A stretch of DNA of 64,000 nt from Agathobacter sp. (GCA_022772675.1 JALEZW010000016.1:1-64000), one strand, 5' to 3'; positions 27,203-37,575 are shown, counted from the first letter of the stretch. Numbers and translations are program-made. Notes: generated from the letters alone by a model not told the origin.

Positions 27203-28240
27203 ATGATCAACACAACAAACCCATTAGCAGCCCGTTTACACTGTTCACTCATGCCGATTCCTGTGGAGTATAAGGACCGGGCCTCTGCCCTGACCTCCAA
27301 ATATGTCAGGAATAATTCCCTGTCCGGCGAGTACCGGATGGATTCCGGCATTGTCTACAACCGCATCTGCCACATGATCAACAGGCAGATTACAGACAAT
27401 CCGGAGTTTAATGTCAAGAGTTTTCCCAGATTTATCAACAGTGACAGCCTGTTCTACAGCCCGAAGGACATCCAGACCCTTGCTCTTTCCTACAAAGAGA
27501 ACCCGAATGCTGTTTTTCCTTATGTGCCCTGCTTCTTTGGAAGAAAGCTCTGCAGTTTCAAAAGGCACAAAATTGCATACATCAATGGACTGGACGAACA
27601 GGATGTGGACCAGGTCATGATGATTGCATTATACAAGGTACTGGACCGTTACGATCCGCAGAAATCCTTTTCTTTTTCCTATCTGGAACTGGAACTGTTT
27701 TCTGCCATTACCCAGCTTGGCGGTGAAATGCACACCTTTGGCATGCCAAGAAATGCCTACGTAAATTATCTGAAATTCTCTTACTTTATTGAGAAATACA
27801 ACCTGACTCCTGACACGATCACAGATTTTCTGCATGAAATCAATGCTCCGGAAGATTATGATAAGCAGTCATCGATGTTTTCCATTGATGCTTCCGACCT
27901 CAGGTACAGCTGCAGATTTTCCAGACGGAAAGCCCTTGAATTTTACAATCTGTATGCCTTGGAGCACCATGGGATCATCCGTGATTCCTATTACGACGAA
28001 GAAGCTGACATGATGGTGGATAATACCGGCGGCGTTCATGAAAGCGGTTTTGACGAAGCAGAAATGAATCTCTTTGTCTCCCAGAACTATAACGCCAAAA
28101 GAGATGCCCGTGTATTTCACCGTCTGACCGAGCCTGAGGGGGCTGTCTTCTCCAACCGCGAATTGAAAGAAGACTTCAAGTGCACCCGCTATGATCTTAC
28201 AAAACTGAAAAAACAGATTAAGAAGGACTACTTTGGCTAA
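27203..28240 (+). CDS. Divergent sigma-70-region-2-like protein
   Basis: INGLDEQDVDQVMMIALYKVLDRYDPQKSFSFSYLELELFSAITQLGGEMHTFGMPR; RBS AAAAGGAGGA. Confidence 0.55.
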   Translation: MINTTNPLAARLHCSLMPIPVEYKDRASALTSKYVRNNSLSGEYRMDSGIVYNRICHMINRQITDNPEFNVKSFPRFINSDSLFYSPKDIQTLALSYKENPNAVFPYVPCFFGRKLCSFKRHKIAYINGLDEQDVDQVMMIALYKVLDRYDPQKSFSFSYLELELFSAITQLGGEMHTFGMPRNAYVNYLKFSYFIEKYNLTPDTITDFLHEINAPEDYDKQSSMFSIDASDLRYSCRFSRRKALEFYNLYALEHHGIIRDSYYDEEADMMVDNTGGVHESGFDEAEMNLFVSQNYNAKRDARVFHRLTEPEGAVFSNRELKEDFKCTRYDLTKLKKQIKKDYFG

Positions 28241-28272
28241 TCTCTGGAGCATGAATATTTCGATTGATTATG

Positions 28273-28306
28273 TTAAGGGCGGCTGCTATCCGGCAGCCGC
28301 CCTTAA
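28273..28306. terminator. Bidirectional terminator, 14-bp perfect stem
   Basis: TTAAGGGCGGCTGC-TATCCG-GCAGCCGCCCTTAA between convergent genes. Confidence 0.85.
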
Positions 28307-28695
28307 TACCATACTATGCGGTATCCGATATCTTCCTGTACAACAGTCCTGGAATCTGGAAGCAAATTGGCATCTCCCCAAAACAGACAGCTTCCGTCCG
28401 GCAGCACTTCATTCAGCCGGTGGATCACAATTTTCTCCCCCATGAGTCCTTTTTTTCTATAAGCATAGATTTCTCCCGGAACCAGCGTTTTCCCGGAAGA
28501 AAGCCTCTTTGCAGCCACCAGCTGATACCTGTGAATTTCCGGCTCCATGGATTCACTCATGATGAAAAAAATCCGGTAAGAACCAATACTGGGCCAGCCG
28601 GTCCTAACTTTGCTGATTCCCATAGACAGTACAAGAATGAGCAAACCAATCCAAAGTCCGTTCCAAAACCATCTTTCCGTCTTTTTATTCTTCAT
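28303..28695 (-). CDS. Signal peptidase I-like (S26) protein
   Basis: FFIMSESMEPEIHRYQLVAAKRL...GEIYAYRK...VIHRL; RBS GAAGGAG before MKNKK. Confidence 0.8.
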   Translation of the reverse strand: MKNKKTERWFWNGLWIGLLILVLSMGISKVRTGWPSIGSYRIFFIMSESMEPEIHRYQLVAAKRLSSGKTLVPGEIYAYRKKGLMGEKIVIHRLNEVLPDGSCLFWGDANLLPDSRTVVQEDIGYRIVWY

Positions 28696-29953
28696 ACTCC
28701 TTCTCATCCTTTCTCCAACGATAACATTGAAGCTGGTAGCTGGATTCTTTTTCTTTTCTTCCTCCAAGAATCACACCAGCTGTCAGGCATCCGGTTATTC
28801 CGACTGCAATCAGAATATAGAGGGGAAGATAACTCTTTTTCTTATCGTTGCTTTTTACCGTTATGACATATTCCATTCCCTTTTCAAAAGCAGAGGAACT
28901 GGAAAATGATAGCGTCAGCCCATCTTCCCATTCATACTGTCCATTTTCCGGAATCACATCCGTGATTCCTGTTCCGTTACTGTCCTCCACCGTAAACCGT
29001 GTTTTTCCGGGACCACCGGAAGACAGGATATGTACCTGGTACTCGTGATCCTTCAACGGATGCCCCGATACAATCAGATTTGCCTCCCCATTCCGGTTCG
29101 CTGTAACAGAAAAGGTTTCTGGCACGTGAAACCGGTACTCATCCCCCTCGATAAATTCCTCACTGTCCTCATCGGTCTTAAAATACAAGGTAAGTCCTGC
29201 TTCCGCAATATGACAGGTCTCAGCCACCACATCCTTTCCTATGTAGTTTTTCCCGCCATCCAGAGAAATCTCATACTCTGCTTCCTGTACCACCCCTGTC
29301 TTAATGATTCTGACTACGACATCGTAACTTCCAGTGGCAAAGCCTGACGCCTCCAAAATGCCGGATCCACTGCCCTTGTGGGATATTGCATAATATAGGG
29401 TTCCGTCTTCCTTCATTGTTACGCTCTCCAAACCTGTCAAAAAGCTGCTGATTTCTGCCACATCTGCATTTTGCTCATCCGCCCCCTGTACGGCTGCCTT
29501 CTCTCCTTTCTCTGTATTCATCTCGCAGGTAACCGTCTGATTGACATTCGCATCCAGCGTTAGTTCTTTTTCAAGAATCTCAAAGGGATACTGTTGTTTG
29601 TAATCTTCATATACTGAAGCTTCCGCAACCTCATAATGCCCCTCTGCCAGATAGATCACTGCAGTATACCCATTGTCTGACCCTAAACTGATCCGGTACG
29701 CCTTTCCCCGATCATCCATGAGAATTACATAAGAATTTAGTCCAAAATCCTTCGGGCAGACCATTTCCACCGTAAGACAGCACGGAGTCTGTTTCGATCT
29801 TTTCGTTTCAAAGCTTTCCGTAACTTCATAGCCATCCCCTTTGATCAATTCTTCCTGTGCCTGCGTGTCCATAACCTGTGAAGCCTGTACCATGCCAGTG
29901 GGCAGGCACAAAAGCAGACCACTCATCAGAATACATATTATTTTATTCTTCAT
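28685..29953 (-). CDS. Secreted/membrane-anchored surface protein of the conjugation module
   Basis: Signal peptide, beta-rich ectodomain, C-terminal TM LPLYILIAVGITGCLTAGVILG. Confidence 0.7.
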   Translation of the reverse strand: MKNKIICILMSGLLLCLPTGMVQASQVMDTQAQEELIKGDGYEVTESFETKRSKQTPCCLTVEMVCPKDFGLNSYVILMDDRGKAYRISLGSDNGYTAVIYLAEGHYEVAEASVYEDYKQQYPFEILEKELTLDANVNQTVTCEMNTEKGEKAAVQGADEQNADVAEISSFLTGLESVTMKEDGTLYYAISHKGSGSGILEASGFATGSYDVVVRIIKTGVVQEAEYEISLDGGKNYIGKDVVAETCHIAEAGLTLYFKTDEDSEEFIEGDEYRFHVPETFSVTANRNGEANLIVSGHPLKDHEYQVHILSSGGPGKTRFTVEDSNGTGITDVIPENGQYEWEDGLTLSFSSSSAFEKGMEYVITVKSNDKKKSYLPLYILIAVGITGCLTAGVILGGRKEKESSYQLQCYRWRKDEKEYEE

Positions 29954-30053
29954 AAAACTAACCTCCTTCGAAACATCCTAAATATCCAATAACAGCCAGG
30001 ATTCCAGGATAATCTTAAACTTCTCTGTCGCCCCTCAGAATCAGCCTGACATA

Positions 30054-32720
30054 CTAAAATATCCGATAGTAATAACGGAAACAGGTGGTATCATTTACCG
30101 ACACATTCCCTGCTGAGGAATTCTCGTGACACCAGAGAGCATGTCCGTTCTTGTCATAACCCACAAAGAATCCCACGTGATTCGAGGAAGATCCGGGTAC
30201 CGCCATCAGTCCCAGATCTCCGGGTTTTAACTCTGATGCTGAAATTCTCTGCATCCCGGTTGTGATTGTTGATGTGGATCCGCCTACCCGGACATCCGTC
30301 ACTCGCCAGATCACCCATTGTACAAAACCGGAACAGTCCAGTCCCTTCTTGTTTCTTCCCTTATAGTCCGGGCTGATCGATGTATTAAAAGCATTGGCTC
30401 CATAATCCTTCGACGAAGCCTTTCCTCCCCAGTAATAGGGAATCTGCCCCACAAAGCTCATAGCATCTGCGCAGATGGCTGTTCGGGTTGCATCCAGATT
30501 TCCATATGTTTGTGTAATAGCAGCAATCTCCTCTGCTGACATCCCTCCCCCTGCGGTATAACCTCCCCCTCCGGCAGGATCAATTCCATACAGATCACTC
30601 CAGTCCCCGGACGCAAGGGATCTTGCCCAGTCCATGGAATCTTCGTTCCATCCGGGAAACTGTCGAAGATAGGATTCATAGGTTTTCCCCTCCGCTTCCG
30701 GTAATGTTCCCCTTTCAAACATCTCCTCCATGGAGATCACAGACAAAAATACTTCCACATCCTTATGACCAAAACAAACCGGTACGGAATACATGCCCGC
30801 AGCATCCAGATCATAGTCTTTGATTCTTCCATAGAATCCAACTCCTTCTGTACGATACTTCTCCAGAGTATCATAATCCGTCTTTTCACTTCGATTGTAT
30901 GAAACGCTATCGCATCCATGAGGACAGGTATATATCCCGGACTCCTTATAAGTTACTTTAGGGTTCATCATATACCAAAGATCCAGTACCAGATCATTTC
31001 TCGCCCGAGGACTGCTGTCGAAATCCCCATCCATGATCACATATGCCATTGCAATACAATCCTTAATGTTGTTCACGCCGTTAACATAAGCATTTCCAGA
31101 TCCATCCAGATAGGTAATTTTACTTTCCCCTGCCCATCCTCCATTTCCATCCGGATGTCCATATCTTGATACGGAATGCCCTGCAAAAACAGACGGGTTC
31201 TTTGGCACCCCTTTTGCGATGTGTTCTGCCTCTTCTTTCCGTTCCTCCACTTTCTTCTGGAGCAAAGCCACAAGATCCGGGACAACCTGCGCATCGTCAG
31301 TGAGGATCACTGAAAATGCTGCTTCTGACTGGGTCTCAAAAACCGTCAGAAGCTGGTTCAGCAGTAAAATCAACACAAAAAATACGCAAACCGTTATCCC
31401 TGCAGCTGCCGCAAGAGCCAATCTTACCTTGGAAAATCCACTCCGGATGCCATGAATTCCACGCCCCAGCAGGCGAATCGGTGACAGCACACGGTCTTTT
31501 GCCATTCTTACTTTTCTCCCTGCCTCCCGGGCTGCGGCCTTCGTCCGGTTAACCTTCCGGGCTGTCTCCTTTGCTCTGTTTGCTGCACTCTCCTGTATTC
31601 TTTTATATTTCTGTACTGCGTCACTCTGCTCCAGCTTTCGATTTGTCCGGTTTCTGACCTCTTTCGCCTTGTTTTTTAACTCCGCTACTTTTACAGAAGC
31701 CGCCTGGTAACCCCTGCTCCCCTTTACCGCCGTTTCTGCCCTTTTCCGCAGCAGTTCCTCTTTTCCTCTACCGTACCGGTACATCTTATGAAGAAGATAT
31801 TCTGCCCCCGAATACCTGGCAAGAAAGGAAGTACTTACAATACCAGCCTTCAGTCCGAATTTTCCCACGGCATATACTGCCTGAATGATCCTGGCTGTGT
31901 TTGTAATCTGCAAAAGTCCTTCTCCCGCGGTTCCATCCATTCTCCCCGAGTAAATGCGAAGCATCTCCACTCTTCTTTTCACATTCAGAAGCCTCCCAGC
32001 ATGAATGCGGGATTGCCTGTATTTTATCTGACGGCTTAAAAGACGAAGTGCCGCCATATCCAGATCTGAGAACCCGTTTTTTCCTCTGGATTGTATAAGC
32101 TGTCTGATTGTCTTTTCGCTCATAGAAGCAGGATTTACATGCTGCAGCACATCATTTCCACAAATTCGGAAATAATTTTTCAGAATCTCATTTGTCTTCT
32201 GATTTCCCAAATCGAAAAACTCTTTCGACTGCAGATGTTCCTTTAAGGGTTCCTCCGACACAAATGCCTTCTTCCTTTCCAAAGCCGTGTTTAGAAGCAG
32301 CGCATCGTAGGCTGTTTCCCTATATTTACAAATCTGCGCCTTATCATACCTGCTTATATGTTCCACACCATCCAGTTTCTTCTTCAACTGCCCTGACTCT
32401 GACAGATCACACATGGAAAGCTTTCCTGTTCCAATCAGGTCATACACTTTACCACTGGTGTCCCTGATCTGGTTTAATTCTGCCCGGATGCTTTTTGACA
32501 TTTCCTTTGCAGCCAGAAGTGCCATTGCATCCATGGCGGGCATAACATATTTGCGGGTCTCTCCTATCCCTGCCCGGTAAGTATCATCTGCATCCTCCAC
32601 CTTATGACGCAGAGTCTGAAAAGCAGCTTCCCCGAGACCTCCGGCCGCCTGACCAATCTCAATTTTCTGCCGGAACTCATGCCGTATCTCCTTTTTCTCC
32701 CCCACTTGCATTCCTCCCAA
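30054..32720 (-). CDS. T4SS-associated protein with C-terminal NlpC/P60 peptidase (CD1108-like)
   Basis: TM ALAAAAGITVCVFFVLILLLNQLL; GLDCSGFVQWVIWRV...LKPGDLGLMAV...NHVGFFVGY. Confidence 0.88.
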   Translation of the reverse strand: MGGMQVGEKKEIRHEFRQKIEIGQAAGGLGEAAFQTLRHKVEDADDTYRAGIGETRKYVMPAMDAMALLAAKEMSKSIRAELNQIRDTSGKVYDLIGTGKLSMCDLSESGQLKKKLDGVEHISRYDKAQICKYRETAYDALLLNTALERKKAFVSEEPLKEHLQSKEFFDLGNQKTNEILKNYFRICGNDVLQHVNPASMSEKTIRQLIQSRGKNGFSDLDMAALRLLSRQIKYRQSRIHAGRLLNVKRRVEMLRIYSGRMDGTAGEGLLQITNTARIIQAVYAVGKFGLKAGIVSTSFLARYSGAEYLLHKMYRYGRGKEELLRKRAETAVKGSRGYQAASVKVAELKNKAKEVRNRTNRKLEQSDAVQKYKRIQESAANRAKETARKVNRTKAAAREAGRKVRMAKDRVLSPIRLLGRGIHGIRSGFSKVRLALAAAAGITVCVFFVLILLLNQLLTVFETQSEAAFSVILTDDAQVVPDLVALLQKKVEERKEEAEHIAKGVPKNPSVFAGHSVSRYGHPDGNGGWAGESKITYLDGSGNAYVNGVNNIKDCIAMAYVIMDGDFDSSPRARNDLVLDLWYMMNPKVTYKESGIYTCPHGCDSVSYNRSEKTDYDTLEKYRTEGVGFYGRIKDYDLDAAGMYSVPVCFGHKDVEVFLSVISMEEMFERGTLPEAEGKTYESYLRQFPGWNEDSMDWARSLASGDWSDLYGIDPAGGGGYTAGGGMSAEEIAAITQTYGNLDATRTAICADAMSFVGQIPYYWGGKASSKDYGANAFNTSISPDYKGRNKKGLDCSGFVQWVIWRVTDVRVGGSTSTITTGMQRISASELKPGDLGLMAVPGSSSNHVGFFVGYDKNGHALWCHENSSAGNVSVNDTTCFRYYYRIF

Positions 32721-35009
32721 CTACCGGAACAATCGGTAAAACTCTTCGTTTTCCTGGTCCAGCCTGTCGCTGAAAGCCACATTGGCAGAGGGTGTGACAA
32801 GAATTCCTTCCCCCGGCCCTCGTTCCACAAAATACGGAATCAGCTGGTCTGAAATGTTCAGACGTTCCACAAACCGCTTCCTTTCAATGGGTCCAAGAGA
32901 TAACAGCTTGAAAAAACGGATTTTTGTAAGGAGATCATCAAACTCCAGGGATGCTTTCTGGTCCGTCACAATATGTACGGTATCCTGCAGAACTATGGTC
33001 AATGGCACCCGTAGCATTTCTGCTCTCTCCAAAACCCCCTGAAGATAGTCGCTGCCTGTGACTGAATAGAGCAGTTCATCTACTGAATCCACGAAAATCC
33101 ACACATTCCGGTTCTTTTTCCGGCTTGTTACAGCAAAATTCCACAGGTAGTCCAGATTTACTAGAAGCTGTTCCTCATGATTGCATCCAAGCACTATAAA
33201 TCTTCGGTTCCCAGCCAAATGATCCGAGCGAAATGAAAATGACTCCATAGACTGAACAAACATCGGCATTTCCCCGGAATGATCCTTTCCATACATCATG
33301 GCATCTTCCATCTTCTGAAACCGGCTTAAGACATCTGCCTCCCTCTCTGCCTGCAGGTAACACGCCTGCAGCATATCCCCCGACATCTGCTGCCTGTGAA
33401 ATCCGGTCTTAACCGTCAGGTATGCCGCAAGAAAAATCTGTTGAAATACAGACCGTTCCTCATTCAGGTTGTAGTTCATGTCCTTTTCAAAAAAATCCGG
33501 ACAGAAATCATGAATCACCTGTCCATTCAGTTTTTCAGCCAATGAAGCGTACTCCCAGGGATGTCCTGTCAAAACAACTACCGTGTCGTTCGAGCCAATC
33601 AAAGTATTCAAAACCTCTCTCATGACGGCAGTCGTCTTTCCGGTGTGCGCATTTCCGGTGATCAGTGCTGTGGCATAGTTGGTCCGGTCCAAGAACACCA
33701 GATTATCATTGATTGCATTAAGTCCGTAAAAGGACAGCTTCTTTTCAAAAATCCCTTGAATATTAAGAGGTTTCATCACAGCCATCTGTTCCAGCGAAAA
33801 GATTCTTCCCACATGCACCTTCAGGCTGCCCAGAGGAAGCACCGATTGAAACCCCTCATTCTGCAATAAATCCAGGCAGCGAATCTGACACACGTATTTG
33901 GATGCAGAAAGCTTCAAAAGAGAAGAATCCCTTTCCAGTTCCTCCATACTTTCTGCAAACAATGTGATTACAAAGGATGCCTTGACCACTTCCTGATCTC
34001 CGGCCTTTGCCTCCTTGAACAGTTCTAAAGCAGATCGATAAAAATAGTCCTCCTCGTTCTCCCGGATGGGTATCTCCCGTCTCATAGTCCGGTGTTTCCT
34101 CCTGTCTGTAATTGTGTCGCGGACCGGAACTGTCTTCACCTTTGTATTTTCCCTCACCCTTTTTGCTGCAACCTCAAATCCCAGCTCCCGGTCCACACGC
34201 TCATAATGTACCGACAAGATGGAATTCGAGGAAACCGAAGCCAGATCCAGAAGAATGCTGTCAGGAACACTTTCCGGTATACTGTTGATAAAAAAAGTTC
34301 TTGCATAGCAGCTCCCGATTTTCATGTGATCCAACGCACTGCAATCATACTCCTCCGGAGCTATCGTTTCCTTGGTATCCATCTTCATGCGCTTCATCGC
34401 ACGGATGGAAAAGCCGCTGCCATTGTAGTCTACCTTTTTACCAAATCCGCCTGCCCGCTCCCCGGGGTGATAGATGTGATACAACAGTTCCAGACGCTCA
34501 GGCAGCCCCAGGGGCTCTGCCCGAAAACCATACAGTTCCGTGAAACCATCCTTAATCCACACATCCGTCTGTTCAAATTTCCTCAATGCCATATCCGGTG
34601 TATCTGCTGTATACGAAATAGTCAGATAAACCTCACGATTAAAATTGTTGTGACCAATATCACAGTTTTCCCGAAGCACCTGATTATACAGTTTCCTCAA
34701 ATGCTGATAACCATCCATGTCACTTTCTTCATCCAGCATAACCCGGGAGAGATACTCCTTACGATCAATTCTGCAGTTTCTGACTGTAAACTCAAATGAA
34801 AATTGCATGGTCAGCTTCTTAAGCAAAGACTCCATCTGTCTCCTTGTCATTTTTTCATTGTAATTCCCGCGTATGGTCCCATCCGGTGGCTGGATCCTGT
34901 AGGTGCGGGTATACACTCCCGGTTCTGTCTCGATCATACCGGCTTCTTCAAAGCAGTACAGATAGGGAATACTTCTATGAATCACATTCTTCTTTGTACT
35001 TTGAGTCAT
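32721..35009 (-). CDS. VirB4/TraE-type conjugation ATPase
   Basis: ALITGNAHTGKTTAVMREVL; IFVDSVDELL; gene neighbourhood. Confidence 0.9.
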   Translation of the reverse strand: MTQSTKKNVIHRSIPYLYCFEEAGMIETEPGVYTRTYRIQPPDGTIRGNYNEKMTRRQMESLLKKLTMQFSFEFTVRNCRIDRKEYLSRVMLDEESDMDGYQHLRKLYNQVLRENCDIGHNNFNREVYLTISYTADTPDMALRKFEQTDVWIKDGFTELYGFRAEPLGLPERLELLYHIYHPGERAGGFGKKVDYNGSGFSIRAMKRMKMDTKETIAPEEYDCSALDHMKIGSCYARTFFINSIPESVPDSILLDLASVSSNSILSVHYERVDRELGFEVAAKRVRENTKVKTVPVRDTITDRRKHRTMRREIPIRENEEDYFYRSALELFKEAKAGDQEVVKASFVITLFAESMEELERDSSLLKLSASKYVCQIRCLDLLQNEGFQSVLPLGSLKVHVGRIFSLEQMAVMKPLNIQGIFEKKLSFYGLNAINDNLVFLDRTNYATALITGNAHTGKTTAVMREVLNTLIGSNDTVVVLTGHPWEYASLAEKLNGQVIHDFCPDFFEKDMNYNLNEERSVFQQIFLAAYLTVKTGFHRQQMSGDMLQACYLQAEREADVLSRFQKMEDAMMYGKDHSGEMPMFVQSMESFSFRSDHLAGNRRFIVLGCNHEEQLLVNLDYLWNFAVTSRKKNRNVWIFVDSVDELLYSVTGSDYLQGVLERAEMLRVPLTIVLQDTVHIVTDQKASLEFDDLLTKIRFFKLLSLGPIERKRFVERLNISDQLIPYFVERGPGEGILVTPSANVAFSDRLDQENEEFYRLFR

Positions 35010-35101
35010 AAATGTTTTGCCTCCTTTGAATTAGTTATATTTTAATTTAATTTATTTGTTTTGTATTATTCATTTTATTTATTTTATATTTAACTAATTA
35101 T

Positions 35102-35332
35102 TTAATCATCTCCTTCCAGATCAAGCGGATCCATCTGATGGATATTATAGGGATCCGACAAATCATATCCCTCGTATTTATCCAGGAATACCTCTAAGGA
35201 TCTTCTTCGAATTTTCATACCTCCTATTTTTAATACCGGAAGTAATCCAGCATGAATCAAATCATATACTCGATTCTTCCCTATTTTTAATATTCCTGCC
35301 ACCTCATTCACAGAGTACAGTACATCCTCCAT
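35102..35332 (-). CDS. Excisionase-family HTH protein
   Basis: MEDVLYSVNEVAGILKIGKNRVYDLIHAGLLPVLKIGGMKIRRRSLEVFLDKY. Confidence 0.85.
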   Translation of the reverse strand: MEDVLYSVNEVAGILKIGKNRVYDLIHAGLLPVLKIGGMKIRRRSLEVFLDKYEGYDLSDPYNIHQMDPLDLEGDD

Positions 35333-35643
35333 TCTCTCATCCCCTTTCTCTTGAAACATGGATTATCACTTTTTGTTAGTATACAAATTGCATCTTTTAC
35401 ACCGGATAAAAAAATAATTTGTTTTTCATACCGTTCTAATTCTTTGCATTTTATCAGATAACGGTTATATTTAATTTCTGAGCAACACAATAGCAAAACA
35501 GATAACCCTATTTACTCCTCTACATGCGAAAATTAAATTCTACAATTTAATTATTAAATATATTGATTGTATACTTTTGATGTGATATAATCTTTTTAGA
35601 ACATTTGTTTGTTTATATATTTATTTAATTCAGATTATAGGAG

Positions 35644-35883
35644 GTGAATTTAATGGAAATTAGCAATGAAAACATGTCAACCTCAGACATGATCCGCACA
35701 ATCTTAACTATCGAGCACCAGAACACAGTATCTCTGGCTCGTTTGGTAAACACATCCCCCCAGAATATTAGCCAACGCCTGAAAAAAGGCAATTTTAGGG
35801 AAAATGAGCTGACCAAATATGCAGAAGTATTGGATTATCAAGTTGTGATTACATTTAGGAAGCGAGGAAATAGCGATGAGTGA
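35644..35883 (+). CDS. Small HTH (XRE-like) protein
   Basis: VSLARLVNTSPQNISQRLKKGNFRENELTKYAEVL; overlaps int start. Confidence 0.75.
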   Translation: MNLMEISNENMSTSDMIRTILTIEHQNTVSLARLVNTSPQNISQRLKKGNFRENELTKYAEVLDYQVVITFRKRGNSDE

Positions 35884-37186
35884 TATTGTGATTCGTGAAC
35901 GTGTACTGAAAAACGGCACCGTGACCTTCGAATATAGCTTTGAGATTGCTCCAATAAACGGAAAAAGAAGGCGTAAATCCAAATCAGGCTTTCGCTCCAA
36001 GCGAGAAGCCAAAGCAGCTGGAAAACTGGCTCAACAACAATATGAGAATACAGGCACTACAATCGCCAATAAAGCAGAAATGAGCTATTCTGATTATTTG
36101 AAATTCTGGATTCAAAAAGATGTAGCTACAACCTGTAAGGATGCTACCGTAGAAAATTATGAAAAAAAGATCCGCCTGTATATATCACCATTTCTCGGCG
36201 AAAAAAGGTTGAGAAGTATTGTGCGTCAGGATATCAAAGATTTTTTAGAAAAGATGTATGATGATGGATTCAGCAAGAATACAATTTCTGTATGCAAAGG
36301 CATTATTACCAAAAGCTTTGACTATGCAGTGGACTCGCAGATACTGTCATCCTCCCCTGCTACCGGTATCAAGCGGCTTTCGAAAGGCGGACGACCACCC
36401 AAGAACCCTACACGTACCTCACCTCACGTTTATATTCCCAAAGAGCAGATGGATCAGATATTTGAGCGGTTTCCATGTGGAACTTCACCCTATCTTAGTT
36501 TAATGACCGGTTATCACTGTGGTACACGTTTAGGAGAATCTTATGCTATCGTTGAGGAAGATATCGACTTTGTCAATAAAAAGCTGAAATTAAACCGCCA
36601 GATCCAGTGGAAGTCCGATTCCACACGTACAAAAGAAGAAATTCAGCAAAGCAATGGATCTTCACATGCCGGAAACGGGTATTGGTACTTTACAGAGCCC
36701 AAATACCGCTCTTACCGTATTATTGATCTGGATGATGATATGATTGAACTTCTCTCTGATATAATAGGAAGACGAAAAAGCTCGGAAAAATATTATGGAA
36801 GCCATTATGTCCATTACTATGTAGATCAACCATTATTAAACTCCGGAGTAGCACCCGAAACGCCCATTCCGGATAATCCACTTAAATCCTCTGGTAAACA
36901 TGAACTTCATTTGATCAATATTCGAGAGGATGGTTCATTTATCACCCCAAGAACAATGCAGCACACAGCTACAGTGATTCAAAAACAGCTCGGTATTAAG
37001 GATTTTGACTATCACAGTCTGCGTCACACCCATTCTACAATGCTCCTCGAAATGGGCGCACCTGACGTGTACATTCAACGGCGATTAGGGCACACATCTT
37101 CACAAGTTACTAAAGAAGTCTATACAAACCATCTAACGCCTGCAATTCAAAACAAAGGTTTAGATGTATTACAAAATCTCTATTAA
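35876..37186 (+). CDS. int: Tyrosine recombinase / integrase
   Basis: Arm and SAM-like N-terminus; TGYHCGTRLGE (R), HSLRHTHSTMLLE (HxxR), LGHTSSQVTKEVYTNH (H...Y). Confidence 0.95.
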   Translation: MSDIVIRERVLKNGTVTFEYSFEIAPINGKRRRKSKSGFRSKREAKAAGKLAQQQYENTGTTIANKAEMSYSDYLKFWIQKDVATTCKDATVENYEKKIRLYISPFLGEKRLRSIVRQDIKDFLEKMYDDGFSKNTISVCKGIITKSFDYAVDSQILSSSPATGIKRLSKGGRPPKNPTRTSPHVYIPKEQMDQIFERFPCGTSPYLSLMTGYHCGTRLGESYAIVEEDIDFVNKKLKLNRQIQWKSDSTRTKEEIQQSNGSSHAGNGYWYFTEPKYRSYRIIDLDDDMIELLSDIIGRRKSSEKYYGSHYVHYYVDQPLLNSGVAPETPIPDNPLKSSGKHELHLINIREDGSFITPRTMQHTATVIQKQLGIKDFDYHSLRHTHSTMLLEMGAPDVYIQRRLGHTSSQVTKEVYTNHLTPAIQNKGLDVLQNLY

Positions 37187-37188
37187 CC

Positions 37189-37222
37189 AAAAACTCTCAA
37201 TCAAAACGATTGAGAGTTTTTT
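37189..37222 (+). terminator. int terminator
   Basis: AAAACTCTCAATC...GATTGAGAGTTTTTT. Confidence 0.85.
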
Positions 37223-37306
37223 ATTAAGGCTATCGGAATTCATTTTCCACTCACAAGTATATCTTGCACAGAAACATCCATTTCCCATCTCATAGACATA
37301 TTCCAG

Positions 37307-37500
37307 GTTGACGGCGTCAATGATATTATATTTTATGTCGATGGATTTCACCATTTACTCGTCGACGGTGTCAACGGATTTTTCACTTTCTCGTCGACCG
37401 CGTCGACGAAAGATACAAATAATAAAAGAAAAAAAGCCCGCGTCGACGAAAAATTTTCCAAAATTAAAAATTCCGTCGACGTGACGTCGACGCGGTCCAC
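37307..37500. repeat. Cluster of GTNGACNNNGTCNAC palindromic sites
   Basis: GTTGACGGCGTCAAT 37307, GTCGACGGTGTCAAC 37361, GTCGACCGCGTCGAC 37393, GTCGACGTGACGTCGAC 37475, GTCGACGCGGTCCAC 37486, plus degenerate copies. Confidence 0.8.
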
Positions 37501-37547
37501 GAAATTACCCAATTTTTTCATTTTAATAATATTTCAAAATGAAAAAA

Positions 37548-37575
37548 GGCTCCCGGAGAAAATCCCCCGGGAGCT
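37548..37575 (-). terminator. Terminator of the GGGtGRT gene
   Basis: GCTCCCGGGGGATTTTCTCCGGGAGCCTTTTTTC on the minus strand. Confidence 0.8.

Noticed and set aside
35590-35640. LexA box upstream of the HTH-int genes (AGAACATTTGTTTG)
   Set aside because: Resembles the site at 19979 but lies in very AT-rich DNA without a clear promoter register; too weak to claim.
37307-37500. Possible CRISPR array
   Set aside because: Repeats are 15-bp dyads with irregular spacing and no constant-length spacers; no cas genes in the window.
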